The notes under the pieces are model-generated. The model had not been told where the DNA came from, searched no databases, and worked only from the letters and a program-made list of their open reading frames with translations. The position numbers and the translations under genes are program-made. Positions 1 through 8,869 of a DNA stretch of 64,000 nucleotides are shown here, in pieces (positions within the stretch are counted from its first letter, which is position 1; every line of letters starts with the position of its first letter). This DNA is from OLB11 sp044233655 (GTDB lineage Bacteria; Bacteroidota; Bacteroidia; Chitinophagales; Chitinophagaceae), in contig JBIIJQ010000004.1 in NCBI GenBank assembly GCA_044233655.1, positions 28,358-92,357 on the forward strand, given 5' to 3'.

Positions 1-771
1 TTGCTTTTGCGCAAAGCCTTCTTCTTTCCACATACCTGTTGTTCCGTCAAAATGCCAAAGTGGAATTGTCGTTGGGGCATTACTACTCAATGAAGAAGGA
101 ATCGGAAACGTAATTTGAGCATTATATCCAGATGCTATTTGCAAAGCTTGATTATTGTCATCATAGAGTTCTGCACCTATCATACCATACGATTCAAGCA
201 GTTTTTCATTATCATTACTGTCTTGACCTCGCAATGCGCCTGGTATCAATTCACCCAGTTTATCCGATGTAGGGTCTATCCACGATGAATATACTGTGAC
301 ATTTCCACTGTAAGGGGCTCCAGTACTTTTATTGACAATTGAATTTGCTGCAAAGATAATCGTACCTCCTCCATTGACTTGTACTAAACCACCAGTAGTA
401 GCATTGAAATTGGAAGGATTTTTTTTCTCAATCAGTCTTATTTTAGTGTAATTGTCTTGGTTTGCTATGATATTCATCGTACGGTAACCATTAAAGTAAT
501 TTGGTTTTGTTACTTCTAACGTTGTTTTATTCTTTGAAGTACTGATTTGCATAAATAGAAAAAACCCATCAGAGTCTGTAATGCATGTATGTGTATTGGT
601 TTTTACGATAGCTCCAAGTATTGGGTTGCCATTTTCATCTATAACCTGTCCAACTATATCTGCAGTTACATTGAGATTGTATGAAGTTGGATTAGGTATA
701 TTATTTTTCTTATTGCATGAAATCATGATCGCAATAGAAAAAAGAGCTAAATAAAAAACGAATTTCTTCAT
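1..771 (-). CDS. Truncated lipoprotein with carboxypeptidase-regulatory-like domain
   Basis: The gene starts at an ATG (769-771) and stays open to the window edge, giving 257 visible codons with the 3' end missing. The first 19 residues form a lipoprotein signal ending in a lipobox-like SIAIMISC, so it should be an acylated envelope protein. Residues of about 40-90 (DIVGQVIDENGNPILGA, then a TDSDG turn) look like a CarboxypepD_reg/CNA-B-type beta-sandwich, common in Bacteroidota surface proteins. The rest (VQVNGGGTIIFAANSIV, then WHFDGTTGMWKEEG) resembles large surface lipoproteins of the phylum. The function is unknown. The lipoprotein call is firm; the domain call is by pattern. Confidence 0.7.
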   Translation of the reverse strand, partial: MKKFVFYLALFSIAIMISCNKKNNIPNPTSYNLNVTADIVGQVIDENGNPILGAIVKTNTHTCITDSDGFFLFMQISTSKNKTTLEVTKPNYFNGYRTMNIIANQDNYTKIRLIEKKNPSNFNATTGGLVQVNGGGTIIFAANSIVNKSTGAPYSGNVTVYSSWIDPTSDKLGELIPGALRGQDSNDNEKLLESYGMIGAELYDDNNQALQIASGYNAQITFPIPSSLSSNAPTTIPLWHFDGTTGMWKEEGFAQKQ

Positions 772-910
772 ATAAAAAAGGTTTTGTTAAAGTATGACGA
801 AGAGCATTTGATATATGTTAGCGTCTTATGGATTTATATTCTTTTCGATACTATTATGTTTTGCGGTAACCAGTAAGCGCTTAAACTATATGTTGATCGT
901 GTATTAAAAA

Positions 911-941
911 ACAACGCCCGAACAATCTGTTCGGGCGTTGT
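911..941 (-). terminator. Rho-independent terminator of the rsfS-ftsH-LUD operon
   Basis: A 13-bp perfect stem (911-923 with 929-941, core GCCCGAAC) has a 5-nt loop and A/T tracts on both sides, so it can act in both directions. It lies about 20 bp past the LUD gene stop and separates that operon from the lipoprotein gene. Confidence 0.85.
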
Positions 942-961
942 TTTTTTTAATAAAAAATGTT

Positions 962-1618
962 TTACTTTTTCCAATGTTTATCAATCAAAAATATATACAC
1001 TTCTTTCGGTCCATGTACTCCTACCACCAGTGTTTTTTCTATATCAGCTGTACGACTAGGACCAGTGGTCAAACTCATCATAGAAGGTAATTGATTATTG
1101 TATTTTTCTTTCAGTAAAGAAATAGCATTGCTTATATCCCATACCAATTGATTGGTAAAGGCTATTGTAATATGAATAGGAGAGTATACAGGTAATGATC
1201 GCCCATAATCTTGTCCCGAACTCATAATTGCACTACCTGTACGAGCTATCAAGCATTCGCACAAAGATAAGCCCACTTCAAGGTCGTGCATATCACCAGC
1301 AGGTTGAATGAATTCGATATTATTTTCTTTAAATAAATTTAATAAAAATTGATCACGTGTATGAATGCTGCTCCATTTCATCGTATCGGCCAATGCTTCG
1401 AGTTGCTGAATCATATCGGCCTCATCGCTACAGTACACAAACTTTCCACCAAGTTTAGTAAACTCTTCTGCAAATTTTTCTTCTAAACTTATATCCGTTT
1501 TTGCAAAAAAATCGTGCACTTTTTCTGATTCGGGAAAAGGCATAGGAACAGCATTTTCACTCAATGCCTTGCGGATAGTGTTTAATATTGTTTCGCGCGA
1601 TTGTCCAGACATATTCAA
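962..1618 (-). CDS. LUD domain protein (LutC/YkgG family)
   Basis: A 218-residue member of the LUD (lactate utilisation) fold, related to LutC/YkgG. The family signature is at the C-terminus: a TTGPSRTADIE stretch, then VVGVHGPKEVYIFLID. The usual LutA and LutB partners are absent, so a role in lactate oxidation cannot be assumed. It starts 8 bp after ftsH and is the last gene of rsfS-ftsH-LUD, an order common in Bacteroidota. Start: MNMSG gives two close ATGs; the second is equally possible. Family sure, physiological role open. Confidence 0.85.
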   Translation of the reverse strand: MNMSGQSRETILNTIRKALSENAVPMPFPESEKVHDFFAKTDISLEEKFAEEFTKLGGKFVYCSDEADMIQQLEALADTMKWSSIHTRDQFLLNLFKENNIEFIQPAGDMHDLEVGLSLCECLIARTGSAIMSSGQDYGRSLPVYSPIHITIAFTNQLVWDISNAISLLKEKYNNQLPSMMSLTTGPSRTADIEKTLVVGVHGPKEVYIFLIDKHWKK

Positions 1619-1626
1619 TACATTTA

Positions 1627-3678
1627 TTAAGATTCAGTTGATTCGTTTGTAGGGAGTGCAGGTTCAGTTTTTATTTCAGCTTCATTTGATATGATTGGTG
1701 CAATAGTCGTTGCATCATCGTGGATTGAATGTTCTTCAAATGGACGTTTGCCTATAAGTCGCTCCAAATCATCTTTGTACAAAACTTCTTTTTGAAGCAA
1801 TGCCTCAGCAATCATTTTCACTTCTGGCATACGCTCGGTTAATAATTTCTTGACTCTATTGTAAGCATTTTCTGATAATAGTCTTACTTCATCATCAATC
1901 ATTCTACCAGTTTCTTCAGAGTAAGGTTTTTGAAATGAACCTTCGCTTTGCGGATCGTAAAACGAAATATTGCCCAATTTTTCATTCATGCCATATACAC
2001 TTACCATCGAATAAGCCATTTTGGTTACTTGTTGTAAATCGGATAATGCTCCTGTCGATATTTTACCGAAAACTAATTCTTCCACTGCACGCCCACCCAA
2101 TGCCATCGCCATACGATCTTCTAATTCTTCTTTTAAGGTCAAGTATTTTTCTTTTGGTAAGTATTGAGCATAACCCAATGCAGCCTCACCACGTGGCACA
2201 ATCGTAACTTTTACCAATGGGTAAGCATATTCTAAGAACCATCCAGATACAGCATGGCCTGCTTCGTGATAAGCAATTACTTTTTTCTCGTCGGGCGAAA
2301 TAATTTTACTTCGTTTCTCAAGCCCACCAATGATACGATCAACGGCATCATTGAAATCATCAATGTTTACTTCGGTTTTACCTTTACGTGCAGCTATCAA
2401 GGCTGCTTCGTTACATACATTGGCGATATCAGCACCGGCAAAACCTGGTGTCTGGGCTGCCAATTTATGAATATCCAAATCGGCAGATGTTTTTAATTTT
2501 TTCAAATGTACTTTGAATATATCTTCACGACCCGAAAGGTCTGGAATGTCGATTGATATCTGACGATCAAAACGTCCTGGACGTAACAAGGCTGTATCCA
2601 ATACGTCAGGTCGATTCGTAGCAGCTAATACAATAATGCCACTATCGCCGCCGAAGCCATCCATCTCTACCAATAGTTGGTTCAATGTGTTTTCACGTTC
2701 GTCGTTGGTCATCATTTGATTTTTACCTCTTGCACGTCCTATTGCATCTATCTCATCGATGAAAATAATACAAGGAGATTTTTCACGAGCTTGTTTGAAA
2801 AGATCTCTAACACGACTAGCACCTACACCTACAAACATTTCTACGAAATCAGAGCCACTCATACTAAAGAAAGGAACTTGTGCTTCACCAGCCATGGCTT
2901 TTGCCAACAAGGTTTTACCTGTACCAGGAGGACCTACTAGCAAACAACCTTTTGGTATTTTACCACCAAGTGCAGTATATTTTTTAGGATTTTTCAAAAA
3001 GTCTACCACTTCCATTACTTCTACTTTGGCTTCGTCAAGACCAGCTACATCATTGAATGTTATATTCACTTTAGTGCCTTTTTCAAATAACTGTGCCTTG
3101 GATTTCCCGATACTGAATATACCTCCAGCGCCACCACCATTGGCACCACCGCCCATTTTACGCATGATGAGTATCCATAGTCCTACCATGATTACAATAG
3201 GTAATATGATTTGTAATAAAAAGCCAAGCCATCCGCTTTTAGCATCTTCGGCATAGGTGATTTGCACTTTGTCGTTGATTGAGAAATCCTTTTGAGCTTC
3301 TGTCATATCATCGCGAAACTGCTCATAATTACCAATGCTAAATGAGTAATGTGGTCCTTTTTCTTTTCCTTTTAATTCTTTTAATAAGGCAGCATATTCA
3401 GGTTTGCGAAGACTATCGGCTTTGAGAAATACTTCTACCGATTTGTTGAATACAACCATACTATCAACCAATTTCTTTTGAATAAAATTTTTATTGATCG
3501 TTTGAAAAGATTCTTCTTTGGTATTTTGCGCAAAATCTTTGCCCCAAAAGTTCATGACAAGTAAAGCCACAGCAAACAATCCATAAATCCAATATAGATT
3601 AAACTTAGGGCCTTTGCGCTGAGGTGAATTGGGATTTGAATTGCCCGTATTGATAGGATGTTTTTTATTTTCTTCCAT
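1627..3678 (-). CDS. ftsH: ATP-dependent zinc metalloprotease FtsH
   Basis: Membrane-anchored AAA+ protease that degrades misfolded and short-lived membrane and cytosolic proteins; it works as a hexamer in the inner membrane. Visible in the 683 residues: transmembrane segments at about 29-44 and 150-172 flanking a periplasmic domain, Walker A GPPGTGKT at 239-246, Walker B IIFIDEID near 294-301, an RPGRFDR arginine-finger segment near 356, and the zinc site HEAGH at 461-465. A glycine-rich linker (about 175-187) follows the second membrane helix. Length is normal for the family. It lies 21 bp after rsfS and 8 bp before the LUD gene, so it is almost certainly co-transcribed with both. Confidence 0.98.
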   Translation of the reverse strand: MEENKKHPINTGNSNPNSPQRKGPKFNLYWIYGLFAVALLVMNFWGKDFAQNTKEESFQTINKNFIQKKLVDSMVVFNKSVEVFLKADSLRKPEYAALLKELKGKEKGPHYSFSIGNYEQFRDDMTEAQKDFSINDKVQITYAEDAKSGWLGFLLQIILPIVIMVGLWILIMRKMGGGANGGGAGGIFSIGKSKAQLFEKGTKVNITFNDVAGLDEAKVEVMEVVDFLKNPKKYTALGGKIPKGCLLVGPPGTGKTLLAKAMAGEAQVPFFSMSGSDFVEMFVGVGASRVRDLFKQAREKSPCIIFIDEIDAIGRARGKNQMMTNDERENTLNQLLVEMDGFGGDSGIIVLAATNRPDVLDTALLRPGRFDRQISIDIPDLSGREDIFKVHLKKLKTSADLDIHKLAAQTPGFAGADIANVCNEAALIAARKGKTEVNIDDFNDAVDRIIGGLEKRSKIISPDEKKVIAYHEAGHAVSGWFLEYAYPLVKVTIVPRGEAALGYAQYLPKEKYLTLKEELEDRMAMALGGRAVEELVFGKISTGALSDLQQVTKMAYSMVSVYGMNEKLGNISFYDPQSEGSFQKPYSEETGRMIDDEVRLLSENAYNRVKKLLTERMPEVKMIAEALLQKEVLYKDDLERLIGKRPFEEHSIHDDATTIAPIISNEAEIKTEPALPTNESTES

Positions 3679-3699
3679 TGTTTGTAATTACAAAGTAAT

Positions 3700-4104
3700 T
3701 TATTTCTTAAGTTCGTTGTGTTCTTTTTGTTCTGCATCATGCCATAGGTCTTCGATGGCATAAAAGCCTCTCACGTCAGGCGTCATGCAATGTACTACTA
3801 CATTTACATAATCGACTAGGATCCATTTTTCGCCCGATTTGCCTTCAAACTTGAATGGTTTTTCACCACATTCTTGCTGTACCATTTTTTCAATGTTGTC
3901 TGCTATAGCCTTAATCAGATTGGGATTACTTCCTTCGCATACAATAAAAAAGTCGGCAACAGCCTCTGGTATTTTTTTAAGATTGATTGAAATGATTTCT
4001 TCACCTTTTTTTTCGTGAATCGCCGCTATGATTGTTTTGATAAGTTTACTATTGAGTGTGAGTCTCGGTAGTTTTTTGGGCGTTGGGTCTGTAACTGTTT
4101 TCAA
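3700..4104 (-). CDS. rsfS: Ribosome silencing factor RsfS
   Basis: A 134-residue RsfS/Iojap protein, which binds ribosomal protein L14 on the large subunit and blocks subunit joining when nutrients run short. The central region VADFFIVCEGSNPNLIKAIA and the following GEKWILVDYVNVVVHCM are characteristic. The tail is WHDAEQKEHNELKK. It heads the operon with ftsH and the LUD gene and is divergent from birA across 68 bp. A near-consensus -7 element lies upstream on this strand at 4161-4168. Confidence 0.95.
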   Translation of the reverse strand: MKTVTDPTPKKLPRLTLNSKLIKTIIAAIHEKKGEEIISINLKKIPEAVADFFIVCEGSNPNLIKAIADNIEKMVQQECGEKPFKFEGKSGEKWILVDYVNVVVHCMTPDVRGFYAIEDLWHDAEQKEHNELKK

Positions 4105-4160
4105 GTATATAAAATAATTTTTTGTTATGTTGCGTTAATTAAATAATTTACAAAGCTAAA

Positions 4161-4168
4161 CAAAAGTA
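4161..4168 (-). promoter_or_regulatory. Candidate -7 element for the rsfS operon
   Basis: On the minus strand this reads TACTTTTG, a full match to the Bacteroidota TAnnTTTG element. It would give a leader of about 50 nt to rsfS. No good -33 TTTG is seen, and the site touches the birA start, so the call is tentative. Confidence 0.35.
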
Positions 4169-4172
4169 CTGA

Positions 4173-4925
4173 ATGCCGAAAATATCGCCCATAGGAGATG
4201 TAATCATTGAATTAACTGATATAGACAGTACCAATAACTATGCCATGCGACTGATTAATGAAGGAATGGCAGAACATGGGATGGCTATAAGGGCCGATTT
4301 TCAAACCCATGGTAAAGGGCAGCTGGGAAATGTATGGCAAGCCGAGGAAAGTAAAAACCTGCTTTTGTCTGTGATACTAGATACGCAACACTTTGCTATC
4401 GAGAATCAATTCTATTTGAATGCAGCCGCTTGCCTTTCGGTAGCCGATATGCTTATGACAAAGTACGATTTAAGGGATGTCAGTATTAAGTGGCCAAATG
4501 ACATATATGCAGGGAATAAGAAAATAGCGGGTATTTTGATCGAAAACAACATTCGTGGTAATTCTTGGACCAATGCCATTATCGGCATAGGATTAAATGT
4601 AAATCAAACGCAATTTGCCGATTTAAATCGTGCTACATCTATTTTATTGGAGAATGAAAAAAAAGTAAAGATTAATCAGGTATTGAAAAACTTGCTCAAA
4701 AGCTTGAATAATTACTACAAATCGCTCAGTGCCAATTACAATGACGTGCTGAATAGTTATAATCAATTACTGATGGGGTATCATACAGAGATTGTATTTA
4801 AACGCAATTATGAAATGGAAAAAGGCTTTTTAAATGGAGTGGATGAGATGGGTATGTTTGAAATAACACAAGGCACTAAAACCAAAAAGTTTAAACACAA
4901 AGAGATTGAACAGGTGATAGGGTAG
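4173..4925 (+). CDS. birA: Biotin--[acetyl-CoA-carboxylase] ligase (BirA, monofunctional)
   Basis: Activates biotin with ATP and attaches it to a lysine of the biotin carboxyl carrier protein, feeding fatty acid synthesis. The 250 residues start directly with the catalytic fold; there is no N-terminal DNA-binding domain, so it should not be a repressor. Motifs: DSTNNYAMRL near the start, the biotin/AMP loop HGKGQLGN, and the active-site segment KWPNDIYAGNKKIAGILIE with its catalytic lysine. The C-terminal SH3-like domain is present. It is divergently arranged with rsfS. Confidence 0.95.
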   Translation: MPKISPIGDVIIELTDIDSTNNYAMRLINEGMAEHGMAIRADFQTHGKGQLGNVWQAEESKNLLLSVILDTQHFAIENQFYLNAAACLSVADMLMTKYDLRDVSIKWPNDIYAGNKKIAGILIENNIRGNSWTNAIIGIGLNVNQTQFADLNRATSILLENEKKVKINQVLKNLLKSLNNYYKSLSANYNDVLNSYNQLLMGYHTEIVFKRNYEMEKGFLNGVDEMGMFEITQGTKTKKFKHKEIEQVIG

Positions 4926-5160
4926 GGAAAGTTTTTTCATTTTTTTGAAGCTGAGCAATAGATACATTATGTAGCTACTTCGCGCTATCCGTCGCGCACG
5001 GCGCTTCCTCCTATCGCGGCTAAAATTCAGGGACATGTTCTTTATTGAGCTGATGAATGCAAAAGGCTTTGCTTAAAAGCTAAAGTCTTCCATTTATTTA
5101 CACATTTAAGGATTCTTCAAAACTGAATATTATGATTATCAGACGCTATTTTTGATAGCA
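4926..5160. other. Intergenic region between birA and hsdR
   Basis: This 235-bp stretch separates two convergent genes. It holds a locally GC-rich segment (about 4978-5022, rich in CGCG words) unlike its AT-rich surroundings, probably a decayed repeat. No clear terminator or gene is seen. Confidence 0.5.
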
Positions 5161-8100
5161 TCAAATTTGACCACCAACCCCTTTAAACTTTTCTACAAAC
5201 GAAGCAATCTTTTGAAAAACACGTTGCTTTAATGTCAAGTATTGAGGATTCAAAGGACTCATTTTTGGTAATATCGTATTGAGTTCTGTTCCGTTTTCAC
5301 TAGCATATTCACGTTTTAAAGAAGTAGAAATATATCTCTTTGCTTCTTCTTCGTTTAAATTCTCATCTACAATTAATTCTTTTGCTTCTGTTTTCAATTT
5401 GCCTTGTGCATAAGCATAGAATGAATCTAAAATAGTTGCTTTATCTTGAATTACATCAAGGTCAGTTTCATTAATAAAATCAATAACCATACTCTCTTTT
5501 GCTCTGTTGCCTATACTAGCACGAATAACCCTGCGAATTTCTTCTACCAATGCAACTTTATCCTTGGTCTTTTTATTATGCTCAAAAATGAGTTCCAAAA
5601 TATAATCCAAGTTTATTTCTTGCGACTTCAATAAATCCACTTCAAACACCACATCATCCCAATCTATTGTTGACGCTTCTGCTTCTTTACCTTGTTTCTC
5701 ACGCCTTAACCAATCTCGAATATCATTATATGTTGAACGATAATCTTGAATCGTTCTTTCTGGTAGCAATTCAATATTTTGCATTGAAGCTATCTGCTCG
5801 TCTGTAACAAAATGAGTTTCTTTAAATGCTTCAACTGCTTCCTGATCATTGAGGTCAATGCTTTGAAGTGCTTTTAGATTAGTAAATTCATCATAATTCT
5901 GTAAGATGTTTTCGACTCGTAAGTACTCGCCAAATAATTTCGAAAACTCTTTTTTATCTTTTTCAGTAGCAATTTCATCAGGGTTAGGAAACTTTTCATT
6001 TAACTCATTTACCAATTCATTGTATCCTCTGCGAGCTTCACCTGTGGCAATGTCTGTAAAGCCTTCCAAATATTCTTTATAACTTTTTTCAAGCACTACG
6101 TTCTTTGTGTTACTATTTCCAAATAGCGTAATAGCTTCAATGGTTGCTTTTTCTAAATCTCTAAACGTAACAATATTGCCAAAGGTTTTGGTAGCATCAT
6201 AAATACGATTGGTTCGAGAAAATGCTTGTATTAAACCATGATAACGCAAATTCTTATCTACAAAAATGGTATTAAGCTCTGGTGCATCAAAGCCAGTAAG
6301 AAACATCCCCACTACAATGAGAAAGTCTACTTTTTCTTCAGGTGGAAGTTTTTTGTTTTGACTATCTCTTCCTTTTACACGTTTCGCAAGGTCTTTATAG
6401 TAGTTCTGAAACTCTTTGCTTTCAACACCATAATTCATGTTAAACATGACGTTATAGTCATTAATTGCCTTGGTCAGAAACTCTTTAGCACTGCTGTCCA
6501 TAGCCGAAGGCTCAAAGCTTTCATCTAAAATTTCACCGATAGCATGTTGTTCTTCGTTAGCAGCAAAAGAAAAGATAGTGGCTATTTTTAGCGGCTTGTC
6601 GCTTCCTTTTTGCAAACGATTAAATTCCTCATAATAACATTTAGCAGCATCCACACTACTCACAGCAAACATGGCATTAAAGCCTATATTACTACCTTGA
6701 TTTCTTTTTGTTTTATATTTATAATTCTGTAAAATATATTTAGAAATTTCAGTAATACGTGCAGGATGCAAAAATGCTTTTTTATTTTCTGCTGCACTTA
6801 GTTTCTTTTCATCTTGTTCTTTTTCTATATCCTTAAACTTTGGTCGCACATCATTGTAGTCAACTTTAAACTTCAATACTTTTTCATCTCTAATGGCATC
6901 TGTAATTACATATGAATGCAACTCTCTACCAAATACACTGGCTGTAGTTTCAGACCCTAATGCATTTTGTGGAAAGATAGGCGTTCCTGTAAAACCAAAT
7001 TGATAGAACTTTTTAAATTTTTTTTGAAGGTTTTGTTGCGCCTCACCAAATTGAGAGCGATGCGCTTCATCAAATATAAATACCACTTGCTTGTTATAGA
7101 TAGCTAAATCATTTTCACTTTTCATTAAGTGATTTAGTTTTTGAATCGTAGTGACAATAATTTTATTATCATCTTTTTCAATATTTCGTTTCAAACCTGC
7201 TGTACTATCAGAACCATTTACACTATCGGGCGAAAATTTTTGATATTCTTTCATGGTTTGATAGTCTAAATCTTTTCTATCAACCACAAAAAATACTTTA
7301 TCAATATAATCCAATTGTGTAGCTAATCGTGCTGCCTTAAAACTGGTTAATGTTTTGCCTGAACCTGTAGTGTGCCATATATAACCACCACCATCAATGC
7401 TCGATTGTTTTTTAGCTAAATATGAACTTTCTATTTTCCATAAAATTCGTTCAGTAGCTGCTATTTGATAAGGACGCATTATCAGTAATGTATCGCTCGT
7501 GTCAAATACAGAATAAGTAAGCAATACTTTTAACAGTGTATTTTTCTCAAAAAAGGTTGCTGTGAAATCTTTTAAATCTTTTATCAACGAATTATCTGCC
7601 TTTGCCCAATTCATCGTAAAATCAAAACTATTTTTATTTCGCTCAACTGTGTTGGCAAAATAACGGCTATCAGTTCCGTTACTAATAACAAAAATTTGTA
7701 AGTATTTAAACAATGAATTTTTACTATTAAAACTCTCTTTGGTATAACGATGCACTTGATTAAACGCTTCACGAATAGCCACCCCTCGTTTTTTGAGTTC
7801 TACTTGAACCAATGGCAAACCATTCACTAAAATAGTAACATCATATCGGTTGGCATGTTTACCTTTTTGTTCAAATTGGGCAATGACTTGTAGCTTATTA
7901 CGAGTAATATTTTTCTTATCAACTAAATAAATGTTTTGTATACGCCCATTGTCAAACACAAAATCATGAATATAGTTATCATGTATTTTTCTTGTTTTGT
8001 CTACCAAGCTATCACTGGGTTTATCTAAGTATTCCTCCAAAAACCGAGCCCATTCTCCATTGGTAAACTTCATATTATTTAGCGACTGAAGCTGTGTTCT

Positions 8101-8301
8101 TACATTATCAAACATGGCTTCTATGGTAGTAAGGTTAGTAGGGTTTTCATAACCTTGATTTACTAAGTCTTGAATAAACTCACGCTCCAAGGCATACTCT
8201 GTTTGATAGACAACAGGTGCTTCATTCAATTCTGAATGCTTGGTATATTTATCTAGTACGATAAAATTATTGGATTCTGCTATGGTGTTGTATGTGCTCA
8301 T
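5161..8301 (-). CDS. hsdR: Type I restriction enzyme, HsdR subunit
   Basis: Motor and nuclease subunit of a type I restriction-modification complex; it translocates DNA with ATP and cuts unmodified DNA far from the recognition site. The 1,046 residues show the N-terminal PD-(D/E)XK nuclease (D154, then E168-x-K170 in VQVELKKRG), helicase Walker A TTGSGKT at 311-317, the DEAH box at 411-414, and the TGTPIF and FLTGFDAPEL helicase motifs. The C-terminal helical domain is complete. It is last in the operon. Its ATG lies only 3 bp from the 15-bp inverted repeat that bounds the preceding GxxExxY gene. No frameshift or missing catalytic residue is visible. Confidence 0.97.
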   Translation of the reverse strand: MSTYNTIAESNNFIVLDKYTKHSELNEAPVVYQTEYALEREFIQDLVNQGYENPTNLTTIEAMFDNVRTQLQSLNNMKFTNGEWARFLEEYLDKPSDSLVDKTRKIHDNYIHDFVFDNGRIQNIYLVDKKNITRNKLQVIAQFEQKGKHANRYDVTILVNGLPLVQVELKKRGVAIREAFNQVHRYTKESFNSKNSLFKYLQIFVISNGTDSRYFANTVERNKNSFDFTMNWAKADNSLIKDLKDFTATFFEKNTLLKVLLTYSVFDTSDTLLIMRPYQIAATERILWKIESSYLAKKQSSIDGGGYIWHTTGSGKTLTSFKAARLATQLDYIDKVFFVVDRKDLDYQTMKEYQKFSPDSVNGSDSTAGLKRNIEKDDNKIIVTTIQKLNHLMKSENDLAIYNKQVVFIFDEAHRSQFGEAQQNLQKKFKKFYQFGFTGTPIFPQNALGSETTASVFGRELHSYVITDAIRDEKVLKFKVDYNDVRPKFKDIEKEQDEKKLSAAENKKAFLHPARITEISKYILQNYKYKTKRNQGSNIGFNAMFAVSSVDAAKCYYEEFNRLQKGSDKPLKIATIFSFAANEEQHAIGEILDESFEPSAMDSSAKEFLTKAINDYNVMFNMNYGVESKEFQNYYKDLAKRVKGRDSQNKKLPPEEKVDFLIVVGMFLTGFDAPELNTIFVDKNLRYHGLIQAFSRTNRIYDATKTFGNIVTFRDLEKATIEAITLFGNSNTKNVVLEKSYKEYLEGFTDIATGEARRGYNELVNELNEKFPNPDEIATEKDKKEFSKLFGEYLRVENILQNYDEFTNLKALQSIDLNDQEAVEAFKETHFVTDEQIASMQNIELLPERTIQDYRSTYNDIRDWLRREKQGKEAEASTIDWDDVVFEVDLLKSQEINLDYILELIFEHNKKTKDKVALVEEIRRVIRASIGNRAKESMVIDFINETDLDVIQDKATILDSFYAYAQGKLKTEAKELIVDENLNEEEAKRYISTSLKREYASENGTELNTILPKMSPLNPQYLTLKQRVFQKIASFVEKFKGVGGQI

Positions 8302-8304
8302 AAT

Positions 8305-8319
8305 GTCTGAACTATGATT
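8305..8319 (+). repeat. Left 15-bp terminal inverted repeat of the GxxExxY unit
   Basis: GTCTGAACTATGATT, the exact inverse complement of 8855-8869. It contains the stop codon of the GxxExxY gene (8312-8314) and sits just upstream of the hsdR start codon. Confidence 0.85.
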
Positions 8320-8731
8320 TATTTGATTCTTGTGATATTTCTGATTTATATTTTTTATTCGTTAATCGCTTGAAATTCAAACTCGTTTCTCCAAAATTTA
8401 TCAATAGTCCAATTTCTAAATTGTAAGCTTCTAAATAATTGATTGCTTGTGCAAAGTGCACATCTTCTAATTTTGTAATAGCTTTTAACTCAACAGAAAT
8501 AATTCCTTCTACTAAAAAATCTACTCTTCTTGTTCCTATTAGTTGGTTGCGATAAAAAATAGGCATTTCAAATTCTCTGTTAAACGAAATACCCATTTGT
8601 AGCATTTCAATTTCTAATGCTCTTTGATAAATTACTTCTTGAAACCCATTGCCTAATGCTTTATGCACCGTCATTGCACAACCAATTATTTTAGATGTCA
8701 ATTCAGAATATTTATATTGTTCGTTTATCAT
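8312..8731 (-). CDS. GxxExxY protein, small PD-(D/E)XK nuclease-like
   Basis: A 139-residue member of the GxxExxY family (PDDEXK_3 fold). The naming motif is G29-FQ-E32-VI-Y35. The nuclease-like triad is visible as D71 in RRVDFLVEG and E81-x-K83 in VELKAI, so catalytic residues are intact. The family's biological role is not established. It lies between hsdS and hsdR, which are normally adjacent, and is bounded by matching inverted repeats. Its stop codon is inside the left repeat. It therefore looks like an inserted cassette that keeps the operon readable. It could be a passenger of a mobile unit or an accessory nuclease. Confidence 0.85.
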   Translation of the reverse strand: MINEQYKYSELTSKIIGCAMTVHKALGNGFQEVIYQRALEIEMLQMGISFNREFEMPIFYRNQLIGTRRVDFLVEGIISVELKAITKLEDVHFAQAINYLEAYNLEIGLLINFGETSLNFKRLTNKKYKSEISQESNKS

Positions 8732-8753
8732 GTACTTTGATTTTGTGTCAATT

Positions 8754-8768
8754 GTCTCAACTATGATT
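8754..8768 (+). repeat. Internal third copy of the GxxExxY-flanking repeat
   Basis: GTCTCAACTATGATT, one mismatch from the terminal repeat at 8305 and in the same orientation; the similarity continues through a TTTGATT-rich tail. It lies 23 bp upstream of the GxxExxY start, so the gene has a direct copy on each side. With 8855-8869 it also forms a 116-bp palindromic block. Confidence 0.75.
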
Positions 8769-8854
8769 TGTTTGATTATTTTGATTTATTTGATTTTCAT
8801 TTTTCTTTTCATTTTTTATCACTCCATAATCAACCTAATCATATAAATCACAAT

Positions 8855-8869
8855 AATCATAGTTCAGAC
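8855..8869 (-). repeat. Right 15-bp terminal inverted repeat of the GxxExxY unit
   Basis: AATCATAGTTCAGAC, the exact inverse complement of 8305-8319. It holds the last three sense codons (Ser-Glu-Leu) and the TGA stop of hsdS (8857-8859), so the repeat defines the hsdS C-terminus. Confidence 0.85.

Noticed and set aside
2759..3256. Long plus-strand frame opposite ftsH
   Set aside because: It is antisense to a certain ftsH with full motifs; the residue composition is that of a shadow frame.
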